Assembly (NCBI GenBank): GCA_965112735.1
Contig: OZ218950.1
Location: 5,146,001-5,210,000, forward strand
From: Phaeosaccion multiseriatum
Taxonomy: Eukaryota > Ochrophyta, other classes
Direction of reading: 5' to 3'
Length of the DNA stretch: 64,000 nt
Part shown: positions 10,362 to 21,792 of the stretch, piece after piece
Numbering within the stretch: position 1 is the stretch's first letter
Layout of the letters: each line of letters starts with the position of its first letter
Translations under genes and position numbers: made by a program
Notes under the pieces: model-generated
What the model saw: the letters and a program-made list of their open reading frames with translations, nothing else
Database searches by the model: none
What the model was told of the DNA's origin: nothing

Positions 10362-11616
10362 TCAAGGGCCAAACGGCAGCTGGTCCCCGGGCAAGTACTC
10401 CTTCTTCACCCCAGTCTTGTCGATCACCACCGTCCGAATGACGCCTCCCGAGGAGCCGTCCCGAGCCATAGCGTGCGAAATGGCCTTCTTGACGAAGTCC
10501 GTGGCCTCTTCCCTGCCCATACCTTCCTTGTACGTCGCGTCTACATGGCCGTAAATGTACGTGGAGCCGCTGCCGCCCAGAGCAAAGTGCTGCTTCATCA
10601 GGGTCCCTCCCAGGGGGATCTCGTATACCTGGCCGCCCTCCACTGGGTCCCAGCCCGCAATGATCATGCCTGCCAGCATGGAGTCCTTGTAGTTGTAGCA
10701 CAACCGACGCGCCAAGTTGGCTGCTGTCTTCACCAAGGGCATACGGCCCAGCTCAGCACTGTGGGAGCCATGTACAGGGACGAAAGCGGGGACGGGAGCA
10801 AGGCCAAAACAGAAGCAGGGGTGAGGGATTGAAGAAGAACAAAATTGTGCTTCGCTGAGCGAGGACGAGACATCCCCCCCTCAATTCAAACGTATCCTCT
10901 ACGCCCGTGTGATGCTCCAGCTTCCCACCCTTCTTTGGTTGGAAGGAAGGAAGAAGCTTGGCGTCGCTGTTTCTGGACAAGCTTCTTTGGAAAGAAGTAA
11001 AGAAGGAAGAGTGGCGGCAGAGCCAGCACTGCATACCCACAACCCACATATGTGCCCCATCCATATCGCCCGCTCCACAGTTGAGACTGACCTGTGGGAC
11101 GCTAAGAAGTACCGAACGTAATCTGAGATTGCCTGTGTGTCAGCAGCAGAGCCGGAGCGGCACGCGTAAATGTGGTCGTGCAAGGCCGTAATCTTATCGC
11201 TCACTCTGTTCGCCACATATGTTCCTGTGGATGTCCGTGAATCCGCCCCCATGATCACCCCCCCCTCAAATGTACATGCCATGATTGTGGTCTGTGCGGG
11301 GAGTGTTGATGCAGGGGCGGGGTGAGGGGACAGGGGCGAGGACACGGGCGAAAAGGGGCAGGAATAAGTCACATGGCAGCCTCTCCGGAGCATCATTAAC
11401 GAGAATTGAATCCATCCAGGACCCTCCACTGCAGCGGAGGGGTGCAAGCGGGGGGCAGCGTGAAAGAAGGGTGTTCTGCGATGTTCTTCGCCTGCCACTT
11501 TCCCCACATTTCAGGTACACAAGCTCCTTTCAGCCCACCACTACAGCCTGACTCACCCCTGTAGAGATCTCTCCAGGCTTGAGCCCGGACATCTCCATTG
11601 GCAGTCCAACCTCCAT
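10362..11616 (-). CDS. PSMB6: 20S proteasome subunit beta type-6 (beta1, caspase-like)
   Basis: Exons (minus) 11616-11557, 11291-11092 and 10758-10362; 657 nt, 218 aa. Catalytic N-terminal-nucleophile hydrolase of the 20S core. The 20-residue propeptide [20 protein letters not shown] is cleaved before Thr21. The mature chain starts [19 protein letters not shown], giving Thr1, Asp17 and Lys33 (in SDKIT) at the canonical positions. [13 protein letters not shown] and [14 protein letters not shown] are beta1-type. The join [18 protein letters not shown] across a 333-nt intron restores the family spacing. Diverges from the MOT1-type transporter. Confidence 0.95.
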
Positions 11617-11926
11617 GGCTACCGAGCTCTTACAGCCTTGTGGGAAGGCGGTGATACGGGTTAGGGTCTGGGGGTTTCTGCTGCTGCTGCCTCTGGTTCT
11701 TCTACTGCTACTGCTCCTGCGGATGCTGTTGCTGCTACTGCTGCTGCTGTTGCTGACTGGAGCACTGCCCTACGGCTATTCTCTGAGCTTGCTTTGTTTT
11801 GATGAATAAGGTGTCTGGGCGTTGGCGTCCCGGGGGGTGTTAGGGTGTTGGTTGTCCACTTTACTTTTAGGGGAGGGAGAGAAGCTGACCCCGCTGCTTG
11901 CAAAGCTTGCATGCTTGCTCTCTTCC
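11617..11926. promoter_or_regulatory. Divergent promoter region proteasome beta1 / MOT1-like transporter
   Basis: 310 bp between two divergent start codons. It contains a long CTG/CTT-rich tract (about 11675-11755) and nothing else recognisable. Shared promoter inferred from orientation. Confidence 0.4.
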
Positions 11927-12780
11927 ATGGAGGCGGCCCCTGTTTATGCGTCTCTTGCTCGGAAAGAAAGAAGCGTAGAGTGTGCTTCCCCCAGACGCTC
12001 GGACTGTCCTGATCTCGCTGTCGAGTCAGAAGGAGCGACATCGCCTCAAGAGGAGGCAGCCGAAGGTGGAACGGTCTGGGAGAGAAGGAGGCGGTGGATA
12101 TTGAGCGAGTGTAGCGGAGCCCTTGGTGATGTGGGGAGCTTTCTTCCCATCGTGACCGCACTGGCGAGCTCCGGTCAGATCAACATCACTGCGGTACTGT
12201 TCTACTCGGGGCTGTACAACGTGCTCACAGGTGAGCAGACCAGACGCTCGAGTACTCCTGCATGCAAGACCCCTCGCTCAGTGAGTTGTTGGTTACCTTT
12301 CTCGGCGTGACTGCAGGGTTGGCATTCGGGGTGCCGCTTCCTGTGCAGCCCATGCACACCATATCCGCGGTGGCCATTGTCGAGTCTCTGAGCTCGAGCG
12401 AGATTAGCGCGGCGGGCATTGTCATTGGAGTCATCGTCGGCGCGCTCGGAGTCTCGGGCCTTATCTCCTTCTTCACTCGACTCGTGCCCAGGGACATTGT
12501 GCGCGGTATTCAGGTAGGCAAATGTCAGTCAGAGGCGAGCCGCTCCCCTCCCTCTGAGCGTATGCTCTTGACGAAGTTTATTGTGTTGCTTGCCCGCCGA
12601 CAGCTCGCTCTAGGACTGCGGCTCATGTCCAAGGGACTCGGCCCGGACTATGCGTGGCGAAAAGTGTCGCACGGGGGGGGAGGGGGTGATGAGTCCACAT
12701 TGTGGTGGGGCTACGACAGCGTCCTGACAGCGCTGCTGTGCGGGCTGCTGACTCTCTGGGTGTGGGGCAAGAAGCAGCAG

Positions 12781-12814
<34 letters not shown>

Positions 12815-13841
12815 GCCTCGACAACCAGCGATATCTACACCCGTCCTCTGGGGAAGGTGGCTCCTGCCAGGCGTTGGGGGGGCGAGTCCTGGTGAGGGAA
12901 CGGAAGGAAGGCCGAGACTGTGCCCCCATTCCCGTGGCTCTCTTGCTCTTCATGCTGGGAATGGTTCTGTCCCTCCTCAACACTCGAGGCGCGGACGACC
13001 AAAGCGAAGCGTCTGCATCCGCTGAGAAGCTCCGGGCCCTCTGGAGCAGCTCCGAACACTTCCTTCCTGGGCCAACGATCCCGTCACGGCGCGACTTTGT
13101 GACTGGCACCATGCAGGCGGCTCTGCCCCAGCTGCCCCTCACCTGCCTCAACTCGGTCCTCGCAGTCACTAGTCTGGTCAAGGAGCTGTACCCATCCTCA
13201 TCAAGTGGGCAGGGACGCCGCGCGGCGAACGCTCGCCTGTTGGCTCTGTCCATCGGAGGCTTTAACGCTGCGTGTTGCGGCTTTGGTCACTTCCCATCGT
13301 GCCATGGAGCGGGCGGCTTGGCCGCGCAGCACGCCTTTGGCGCACGGGGGGGAACTTCCATGGTGCTACTCGGCCTCTTCAAGGTGCGCAAGTGTGCGTG
13401 AGGGGGGGGGGGCAATGTCCCAGCCCGCTCTCTCACGACACTTTCTCACGCCCCTCTCCACCCACTCAGGTCTTGTTCGCCGTTGCGTTCGGTGCGGCTC
13501 TGCTCCCCGTCCTCGAGTCCTTTCCTCGCTCCATCCTGGGGGTGCTGCTGTGCGTCAGCGGGCTCGAGCTTGCAATCGTCAGCTTGCGGGAGACTGTCGC
13601 CCCCGTCATACACGGTGTGCAGAGGGACTACACTCTCCTCTTACTGACTGCCGCCGCATGCCTCGTTTACAACACGGGCCTGGGGTTCGTGGGCGGAGGG
13701 CTTGCAGCAGTGGTGCTGAGGCTGGCGGCAGCCAAGAGAGACGCTAGAAGCAGCAGCAGCGGCAGCGAGGGCCCTCGGGAAGGCCCTGAAGACGAGAGGG
13801 GCCGAGCCTCCTCCTTTCCTGGGCAACTTCACGCGAACTGA
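11927..13841 (+). CDS. MOT1-type sulfate/molybdate transporter family membrane protein
   Basis: Exons 11927-12230, 12317-12513, 12604-13383 and 13470-13841; 1653 nt, 550 aa. Polytopic membrane protein of the MOT1 family (molybdate uptake or vacuolar export, SulP-related). Two family signatures are complete: ELSGALGDLG-like SECSGALGDVGSFLPIV joined to GLAFGVPLPVQPMHTISAVAI (the intron sits inside this block), and CGFGHFPSCHGAGGLAAQHAFGARGGTS. About ten hydrophobic helices. The loop before the third block contains KKQQKQQQQ followed by a pure CAG run (about 12773-12812), probably cytosolic and length-polymorphic. Substrate by family only; molybdate is more likely than sulfate. Confidence 0.9.
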
Positions 13842-14483
13842 GCAGCGAATATACTAGTCTTCAAATCACCCCTAGTGCCGGGATCCTCAGAAGACCCCCA
13901 AAAGAGGGCAAGTTGGCTCAGAGGCACGTGATAAGGAGGTTCGGGTCGATAGTGGGGATCGATTGTGTCCATATTTTTATATTTTTCTACTCAAGTCTCT
14001 CAGCGACCTGAGCACTGAGCTGAACTGGCTGGCCCTACGGCGGATTTGGCCTACCCGCAACAAGGGTGCCCCTATAATTGGGTTGTGTCCCATACTAACG
14101 TGCCTGAGAGACACCGTGAGAGTGGAGGGCCGAAGTGGAGAGAGTAAGTTCCTTTCTCCCCTCTATCTCAACCTCAAACTCTCTTGAAATCTCTCAGCGC
14201 CTTCGCGCCGCACCCGCCATCTGTGGCTTATACGCCTATACATAGGTTAAAGGCTTGGAGACAGGGCTTGGCTGCTCTGTGCCCAACTTGTTGGCCCTCC
14301 TGTCGTTATTTCGTACCGCCGCCGTGGTGGCAGGTTCTGACAGGCGAGCGTTGGGCGCAAACTTTTTGGGCTTGACCGACGGACCGAACCTTTTGCTTTT
14401 AGCCAGGCCTTGGCTGGAGACAGCTTTCCCTCTGGGCATTGCAAGAAGCGTTTTTCAGCAGAACGGGAGGAGGCAGACACCCC
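13842..14483. other. Intergenic, no gene seen
   Basis: 642 bp between two plus-strand genes. Somewhat less GC-rich than its surroundings, with an AT run at about 13970-13990 (atatttttatatttttct). Open frames on either strand begin with non-ATG codons and match nothing. It presumably holds the next gene's promoter. Confidence 0.35.
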
Positions 14484-16691
14484 ATGCATCGCCAGGGTTT
14501 CGTAAGCGTGCTTGGGTTTTTCCTTGCTGCGCTGCGTCGTGGTGTTCTTGCTGGTGTCTGCCCGCCGGAACAGACAGTTCCAGACAATGACAGCGAGGGT
14601 TTGCAACTCGTGGCACGCTTTGATCCTTGTGCGGAGGAGGGTCTTCTTAGCCAAGTATTCGTTGTACTCACGATTAGACACGAGAACGTGGGGGACTTGA
14701 CTTTGAGTGTGCAGAGTCCAGCAGGTACGACTGTCGTTCTGAGCGCGAACAATGGAGGGAGTGGAGCAAACTATGACGGAACATACTTTGCTGATTTTGC
14801 GCTTACACCAATCACGGAGGGGGAGCCTCCCTTCAATGATTTTTTCCTGCCGGAAGAGCCTTTGAGCGCCTTCAATGGACAAGATAGGGAGGGCGACTGG
14901 ACCGTTGCCATCATCGATAGTAATGAAGGGGTTACAGGATGCGTGGATAGAATAACTGTTCTTGCTTCGTGCCCTCGCATAAGTTGCGTGTTGGAATGCG
15001 GAACACAAGTGCCGCGCTGGGGGGGCTGTGCGTGTGACGCGTCTTGCTCTACAGAAGGGACGTGCTGTGACGATTACGAGAATATTTGCGGTACGGGGCC
15101 GCCTGCTCCGCAAGTAACGGCGCCGCCTACTCCTGAAGATACGCCTGCCCCTATTGCCGAGGTTGAGGCAACGGCGGCGCCTATTCTTGAGGATACACCG
15201 GCCCCTGTGGCCCAGGCGGAACCAACGGTGGCCCCCACTCCTGAGGAAACACCTGCCCCTGTCGCCGAGGAGGACACACCACCGCCTACTGCTGAGGACA
15301 CACCTGCCCCTGTTGCTGAGGCAGAACCAACGGCGGCGCCCACTCCTGAGGATACGCCTGCTCCTGTGGCCCAGGAGGATACACCAGCGCCTACTGCTGA
15401 GGACACACCACCGCCTACTGCTGAGGACACACCACCGCCTACTGCTGAGGAGACACCACCGCCTACTGTTGAGGACACACCACCGCCTACTGCTGAGGAC
15501 ACACCACCGCCAGTTGCTGCAACTACGCCTCCTCCTACACCTGCCCCGGTTGTCGAGGGGGGGACACCAGCGCCGGTCGCTGAAACAACGCCTGCCCCTG
15601 TTGCTGGGGAATCCGCTGATCCGACACCGACAGCAACAGTCGCAACAACGCCAGCACCCGCCCCCTTCACCGCCCCCCCAACTCCAGCTGGAACGGTGCC
15701 TCCCACAGCCGTCGATCGAGAGGTCGGGGGTACTGACCCCGTGGAGCTGGACTTTGACGGCAGCGCTGATGGCGAGCTTTTGGATACCACCTCCTCTGTG
15801 GAGCTTTTGGATCGCTTCGAGGACGCCTACGGGGTGACTTTCAGCACAGGAGTGACCAGAGTAGTGGACTCGGACAACGGGGGAGACCCTTCCGATGGAA
15901 GTGTTGCCAACCTGCCGGCAGGTACCAGCGCACTTCTATTCACAGAACCGGAGTCATACATGACCGTTCCGGGTGGAATTGAGGACGGGGCAGCATTCTT
16001 TTACTCCTCCTCGGCGGAAGTGACTGTGGCAGCTTTCTCGGAAGAGAGTGACGTTGGAGCTGGCGAGCGAAAAGGAAGAAGGCTGTGGATAGGGGGCAGG
16101 CGGTTGGCAGAGGTGGGAAGCATCACGCTCCCAGCAAAGCACGACGAAGACTGCCCTGCAGATGGAGACGACGACGGGGAGTACTGCAACTGGTGAGTAG
16201 CAGCAGAAGGGGCCTTTTTTTGTTCGTTTGTTTGTATCTGGGGAGGGAGCTGTTTTTAACCCAAGAGCCCAATGCTGTGCACACGCCTTCCCTCTCTTCA
16301 ATCTCAGGACCGAGGCGGCCGTGCCTGTCTCCCGAACCGCTGAAGCGCTGACGTTCAGCACGAGCGAGAGAGCTTTGTACCTGAACAGGCTCACCCTTGG
16401 AAGCGTGTCACTCGGATCTACCAGCAGTCCGGGACGAACGGACTCTTCCGGTGGCGGCGGAGGCGGGAATGACATGCTCTTCGTGGGTCTCCTCGTCGCG
16501 GGGGTGGCCCTTTGCCTGTGCCTGGGCTGTCTGTATGTTGGAAGGAAGAGGCTCAAGAAGAACCGTGAGCAGGAGGCGTCAGAGGAGGATGAAGAGGAGG
16601 ACATTTACCCCGTGGGGCCTGCTGACCTTTTTGCAGAGTCCGGACACATGGCACATGGAAGCCCTTCGGCGTTGCACCCTGCTCCAGACCA

Positions 16692-16726
<35 letters not shown>

Positions 16727-16818
16727 TGGTGGTCAATGGGCTTCTCCCTGTGGCCGAGTATAGCGGGAGCGAGTGCAGCTCAAATACTGGGCATTCTGCT
16801 TCCACCCCGTACCACCTT

Positions 16819-16868
<50 letters not shown>

Positions 16869-17178
16869 GCAACAACAGCAACAGTTACCTCTGACGCCTC
16901 GGCAGCAGCACTACGGCGCGGCCCGCCTCATGGCCCCGCCTCAACCCCCTTCTGCCTCGGGTCCAATGGGTGGCAAGACGGACCCCGGCCAAGGAGTGCC
17001 CAGCCAAACCGCCAGTGCCAGTCCAGATGGGGCGGCAGGGGAAGCAGCATCATCCCCAGAGTTCTACTCTCGAGTCTCCGCTCCGGCGGGTGGGCAGCGG
17101 GCCCAGTTCGGAGAGGACGAGGTCGAAATGGAGCCCCCCAGTTACGATGCTCTCTTCCTCAACTCCACCCACAACTGA
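14484..17178 (+). CDS. Single-pass surface protein: P-domain, somatomedin-B-like domain, Thr/Pro stalk, PPxY tail (paralogue 1)
   Basis: Exons 14484-16192 and 16308-17178; 2580 nt, 859 aa. Signal peptide MHRQGFVSVLGFFLAALRRGVLAG. P/Homo-B domain at about 60-165 (IRHENVGDLTLSVQSPAGTTVVL ... DREGDWTVAIID). Cys-rich somatomedin-B-like module at about 168-205 (CACDASCSTEGTCCDDYENIC). A stalk of about 200 residues is built from ED/ETPAP and ETPPPT-type repeats. A second extracellular module (VELDFDGSADGELLD ... EYCNW|TEA) and one transmembrane helix (about 622-646, MLFVGLLVAGVALCLCLGCLYVG) follow. The cytosolic tail has two poly-Gln runs (about 16696-16725 and 16819-16885) and ends EPPSYDALF, a PPxY motif that binds WW domains, for example of Nedd4-type E3 ligases. 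No enzymatic domain: the P-domain is not attached to a subtilase. Adhesion or receptor role inferred. The start ATG is set by the signal peptide. Confidence 0.85.
15274..15520 (+). repeat. Tandem coding repeat, accaccgcctactgctgag-type (stalk)
   Basis: Runs of an 18-nt unit (gaggacacaccaccgcct/actgct...) encode EDTPPPTA hexamers and related units in the stalk. Neighbouring units are nearly identical in DNA, so the array probably changes length by slippage or unequal exchange. Confidence 0.75.
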
Positions 17179-17812
17179 ATCAATGGATATGCACGTGGGA
17201 GGAGTCCGCCTGTCGAGAAGGTCTTTTGATTGGACGCCCTTTTGGGGCCTCGAGTGAATTTTCTGAGTTTGAACAGACGCACACGCACGTCTATAGACAT
17301 TTTGAACATGGGTCATGGGTTTTGGGCAAGGCAAAGTCAGGAACGAGGCGGCGGAGGGAGGCGCTGCAGGAACCGATCAAGCACCGCAACACAGCACTGT
17401 CGGAGGAGGAGGCGAAGGGCGACATCGGATGGCGCAGAGGAATGAATGTGCCTTTCATACGCTCGTCGTAGACTAGGCAGGTGGTGCGACCCTCTTCCGT
17501 TTTTCTGGGTCTGGGCCGTCAGCACACCTGCTTGTCTGCAGCGATGAGCCGCACTGCTCCATGGCTCTCTATGGAAGGGGACCCCTGTTAGAGGCTCAAC
17601 CTCACAGGGCAAAAGAGGTCGTGTTGTGTAAGGGGAAAACACGACATGCACCGGATATACATCTGTTTTTTTTTCCCACACAAGTGTACATGACTCCCCA
17701 ATCACTTCGCAAATGAGATCAAATGACATGAAACTAAAATTGCCGCCAGTCACACTCCGCCCTGATAGAAAAGTGGGGGAAGCTGGCAGCAGCAGCAGCA
17801 GCAGCTAAAGAG
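17179..17812. other. Intergenic between the two paralogues, no gene seen
   Basis: 634 bp. It contains a poly-T stretch at about 17666-17675 and a short (CAG/AGC)n run at about 17786-17806 just before the next ATG. No conserved open frame on either strand. Confidence 0.4.
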
Positions 17813-18474
17813 ATGATCTCTGTGGCTGCTGCTGTTGTGGCTGCGGTTGTTTCTTGCTCAGCCTTTTCGTTGGCCGCTGCGCAGTCCCTGTGTACCTATC
17901 TCATACCTGACGATGGCGACACCCCTCTCCAACTCTCTTCGCATTTCTCTGCCTGTAGAGAGGGCGGGGGCATCGGCACGGTCATGCTCGCCGGCAACAT
18001 CATTCATCCCAGCGTGGAGGAGCTGAGCATCAGCATCGAGAGTCCCGACGGGACGACGGTGTCTGTGCTGGAAGCCGGATCCATCAGCGGGAAAGACATG
18101 GACTCCTTTGTCTTCTTCGATGGGGCCTCTTCCTTCATCGATAGCGGAGCATCTGCGCCCTACTCTGGATTCTTCAAGCCATCAACGCCATTCCAAGAGG
18201 CCTTCCGGGGAGAGGAGGGAACAGGCCATTGGACTGTGACCTTGCTCGACGGTAGCCCAGGCAACATGGGCTGCATCGTGGACATGACTCTTGCGCGGAT
18301 CTGCTCAAAGTCGAGCCGTGCTCGCGTGCCTATTCCCGACGGTGGCGAGGCTATGCTGATGAGCGAGTTTGAGGGGTGCTCGGATGGGCGACCGGTGCGT
18401 TATCAATGTCAGGAGAGAACCCCGCTGTTCTTGTGTCTTGATAAGCAAACCTACCTGATAACCTCTTCTCTCCC

Positions 18475-18511
<37 letters not shown>

Positions 18512-21137
18512 TATGCACACACAGGTTGGCCCTGTCTACCTCTCTCTGGACATTGATCACCCCCGAGTGGCGGACTTGGAAGTCTCTCTGAGCAGTCCAG
18601 ATGGCACTGAGGTTTTGGTCTTCAGCGAAGGGAGTGGAAGCGGGAGCGACTTGGAAGGTGAGTAGCGAGCATCCACAAGTGATGTTTGAATGTTTCATTC
18701 AGGAGCGAGCAGCTAACACATTAAACCATTACCCCCCCCCCCCTTGCCTTATCCCGCCTGCCCGAAGGCACTTTCTTTCTGGACGACGCATCGGCCTCGC
18801 TAGAGTCGGGGACGAGCCCGTTTGCGGGGCCTTTCCAGCCAGAAGATTCATTCGGCGCTTTTCGGGGGAAAGAGAGTGGCGGCCAATGGAGGACAAAGGT
18901 AGTGGACACGAGAGCTCGCAACACGGGTGCCATTCTGGACTGGCACTTATTGCGCTTCTGCACTCTGGGGAGAGAGGCAAGCGGGGGTCCCTCTCCCACC
19001 CCCGCGCCAACAACGCCAGCACCCACGGTCTCGCCAGCAACACCCACGCCTACTGCCGCACCCACAGCTCCACCGACAGCAGCACCAACAGCTGTAGTAG
19101 GCACCAGAAGCCCCACGGCTGTTGCAGCTCCTCCTACAGCAGCACCACCAACAGCGGCACCTCCCAACCCAACCCCAACTGAGGCACCGACTGCGTCTCC
19201 GACTGCTGCGTTTCCGACCGAGGTGAGTTCCTCTACTTGCTCCCTTTGTGCCATCATGCTGTACCTCAAGTACCTGGCTTCCCTTGCTTTGTTTCCCATT
19301 CCTCAGGCGCCCTCGGTTGCTCCTACTGAAGCCCCGACCGCCCCCCCTCCAACCAGAGCACCCACTTTGCCTCCCACAGTGCGCCCCTCCTCACCAACGC
19401 CGACTGTGGAGGGACGTGGAGACGAATCAACTGCACCGACGCCGACAGCAACAGTCGCAACAACGCCAGCACCCGCCCCCGTCACCGCCGCCCCAACTCC
19501 AGCTGGAACGGTGCCTCCCACAGCCGTCGATCGAGAGGTCGGGGGTACTGACCCTGTGGAGCTGGACTTTGACGGCAGCGCTGATGGCGAGCTTTTGGAT
19601 ACCACCTCCTCTGTGGAGCTTTTGGATCGCTTCGAGGATGCGTACGGCGTGACTTTCAGCACAGGAGTGACCAGAGTAGTGGGGGGGAAAGGAGGGGAGC
19701 CTTCCGATGGAAGCGTGAGCATGGCCAATCTGCCGGCCGGCACAAGCGCTCTGTTGATGAAGAGACCTGTGTCGTTCATGGAGGTGGAGCAAGGCTTCGA
19801 CACGGGGGCTGCCTTTTACTACTCTTCTTCGGTCGATGTCACGGTGACGGCTTACTCGGATAGCGGCGGCGCTGCAAGAGCTCCGGTGGAGCCGACTGGC
19901 TTGGGGAGAAGGGTGCTACAAGTGGGCGGCCGGAGGCTGGCAGAGGTCAGTAGCGCATCCCTCCCCGCGCAGCACAACGATGACTGCCCAACGGATGGCG
20001 AAGACGGAGAGTTCTGCAACTGGTGAGTTGAATGAGTTGAAGTGGGCCTGCTTCTTAGTTGGTTTGTTCACGTGTTGCGCCCTCCCTCCGCCCGCCCGCT
20101 CTGGCGTCTGCCGCTGTTTTCTCGCTCTCCTCAGGACCGAGGCCCGGTTGGCAGTGAGCGAGGCGGTGACCGTGCTGGCGTTTGATTCGGGAACCTCCGC
20201 CAACGCACTCCTTGTCGATAGGCTGACACTTGGCGCCGCCTCAGTCGCGAGCGACGACGACAACGACGATGAAGCAAACGAAGACAAAGAAGAAGAGAAA
20301 GACAAAGACGATGCGACAACCGTAGGAGGAGGAGAGGGAGGTGACGACAACAGCCGCCCGCTGTTGATCGTCATCGCGTGCCTGGCTGCAACGCTGGTGG
20401 TCGGGGGTTTTGTCGGCGCCGTGCATGCCACAAAGTCCAAGAGAGGCACTTTCTTTCCACCGACGACAGACGATGATGGAGGAGAGGGGACCTTAACGTT
20501 GGCTGTGGGGCGCCCGCAGTGCGACGATGAAGGAGGTCCACATCAGTGGAGGAGTACAGCTTCCTCGGCCTTTGAGAGCGGACACCACCCTCCGTACGAG
20601 TACGGCATGCGCAACGAGAGCCAACCCCACCCGGCATACGGGTATGTCACCGGGTACGACAGCCAGCCCCGCCCTCCCTACGGGTATGGCATGGTGGCGA
20701 TCCCCCCGGCGTCGGCCTACCCATCCGCGTCTTTCTCCTCGGCGGTCCCCTCCTTCCGCGGCGGCCCCGCTTCTTCCCTCTCCACCAACAGCAGCATGCC
20801 GTACTCACAACAACGGCCCATCTTGGGCACGCTCCAGCGGCCACATGAGCGGCTCCGCGTGGAGGGCAGAGTCCTGTCGCCTCCCGAGCCGCCGTCGCTG
20901 CCAGTCTCTGTCAGCGGAAAGAGAGACCTTGCTGACACGGCCAGCGCCGCCAGGCTGGCTGCCGAAGCAGCTGCTGCTTCGGGGGGTGGCGGTGATGGGA
21001 GAGGGGCAAGTGCTCACGGCGATGCTCGAGGCGGCGGAGGGGATCACGACTCATTGCCCTCTCGTCTGCCCACCTCTCGGCCCTCTAGCCCGCCTCCGCC
21101 CACGTACGATGACATGTTCAACACCACCACCGGCTGA
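17813..21137 (+). CDS. Single-pass surface protein: two P-domains, Thr/Pro stalk, PPxY tail (paralogue 2)
   Basis: Exons 17813-18394, 18525-18657, 18768-19222, 19307-20022 and 20135-21137; 2889 nt, 962 aa. Signal peptide MISVAAAVVAAVVSCSAFSLAAAQS. P-domain 1 at about 45-165 (IIHPSVEELSISIESPDGTTVSVL ... EGTGHWTVTLLDGS). A second P-like unit, ending in the less conserved GGQWRTKVVDTRARNTGAILDWHLLRF, is rebuilt across exons 1-3 (YLSLDIDHPRVADLEVSLSSPDGTEVLVF). A TPxPTAAPT stalk follows, then the same membrane-proximal module as paralogue 1 (ending EFCNW|TEA, same intron site and phase). An acidic DDDNDDEANEDKEEEKDKDD segment precedes a transmembrane helix (PLLIVIACLAATLVVGGFVGAVHA). The tail has Tyr/Pro-rich YGM/YGY repeats and ends PPPPTYDDMF (PPxY). 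There is no SMB module, unlike its neighbour. The 84-nt intron 19223-19306 is in frame and could be retained. Confidence 0.82.
18473..18524 (+). repeat. (CT)n(CA)n microsatellite in intron 1 of paralogue 2
   Basis: A tctctctctc run passes directly into cacacaca and forms the polypyrimidine tract in front of the acceptor. Confidence 0.8.
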
Positions 21138-21403
21138 AGAAGGGAGGGGGAGGTGCTTGCTGCTGCTTCTGTTACGCTTGCCGCTACTTTTGGGGGTTGC
21201 GAAGTGGGTAGGAGGGTGGGAAGAGACACGCGCTTGTCATACTCTTGTGATATTTGTATAGGTTTTAGTTTACATGAAATGCGTCAATCTTAAGTCAGAA
21301 GTAAAACTTGTAATATGGCTCTTCCGTCGGGAGGGGGCGAGGGCCCATTGGAAGTCGGAGCTGCGAGCTCATGCTTGCATCTCCTGCGGGGCATCTCTCG
21401 CCT

Positions 21404-21759
21404 TCAAATGCTTCCCTCCTTGCGGTACCCTTTCAAAACGGAGGCGTTCCCGTGCTGCTGCTGCTGCTGCACCGCCGTTGCTCCTCCTTCCGGGTGCAGA
21501 GCCAGCACGACACTCGTCTGCTGCCGGGCACCATGCTTTCGGCCGTCGATCCCTTGCGTCGGCGACACAGAGGTCTCGGCTATGAACTCAAGAAAGCAGG
21601 GCGGGGCGTCTCCCGAGCAGGCGCGCAGGAAGCTGTGTTCGGAGGGGCAGCCTGGCACGTGGAGGAAGATGGTGATCTTGGCGCTATCGAAGCGCCTCAG
21701 CAAAACGGGCTCACCGAGAGGCACCTCCGCCTCCCTGTAAGAGACGCTGCCACTGCCGG

Positions 21760-21792
<33 letters not shown>

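Noticed and set aside
10860-10925. Possible small exon in proteasome beta1 ([14 protein letters not shown])
   Set aside because: Direct joining of the neighbouring exons gives [18 protein letters not shown], the correct family spacing; the insert would break it.
12711-13253. Antisense frame with poly-Cys
   Set aside because: Complement of the poly-Gln CAG run in the transporter.
15074-15790. Long antisense open frame, Gly/Val-rich, opposite the receptor stalk (similar at 19303-19803)
   Set aside because: A mirror of the low-complexity Pro/Thr codons; no start context, no domain.
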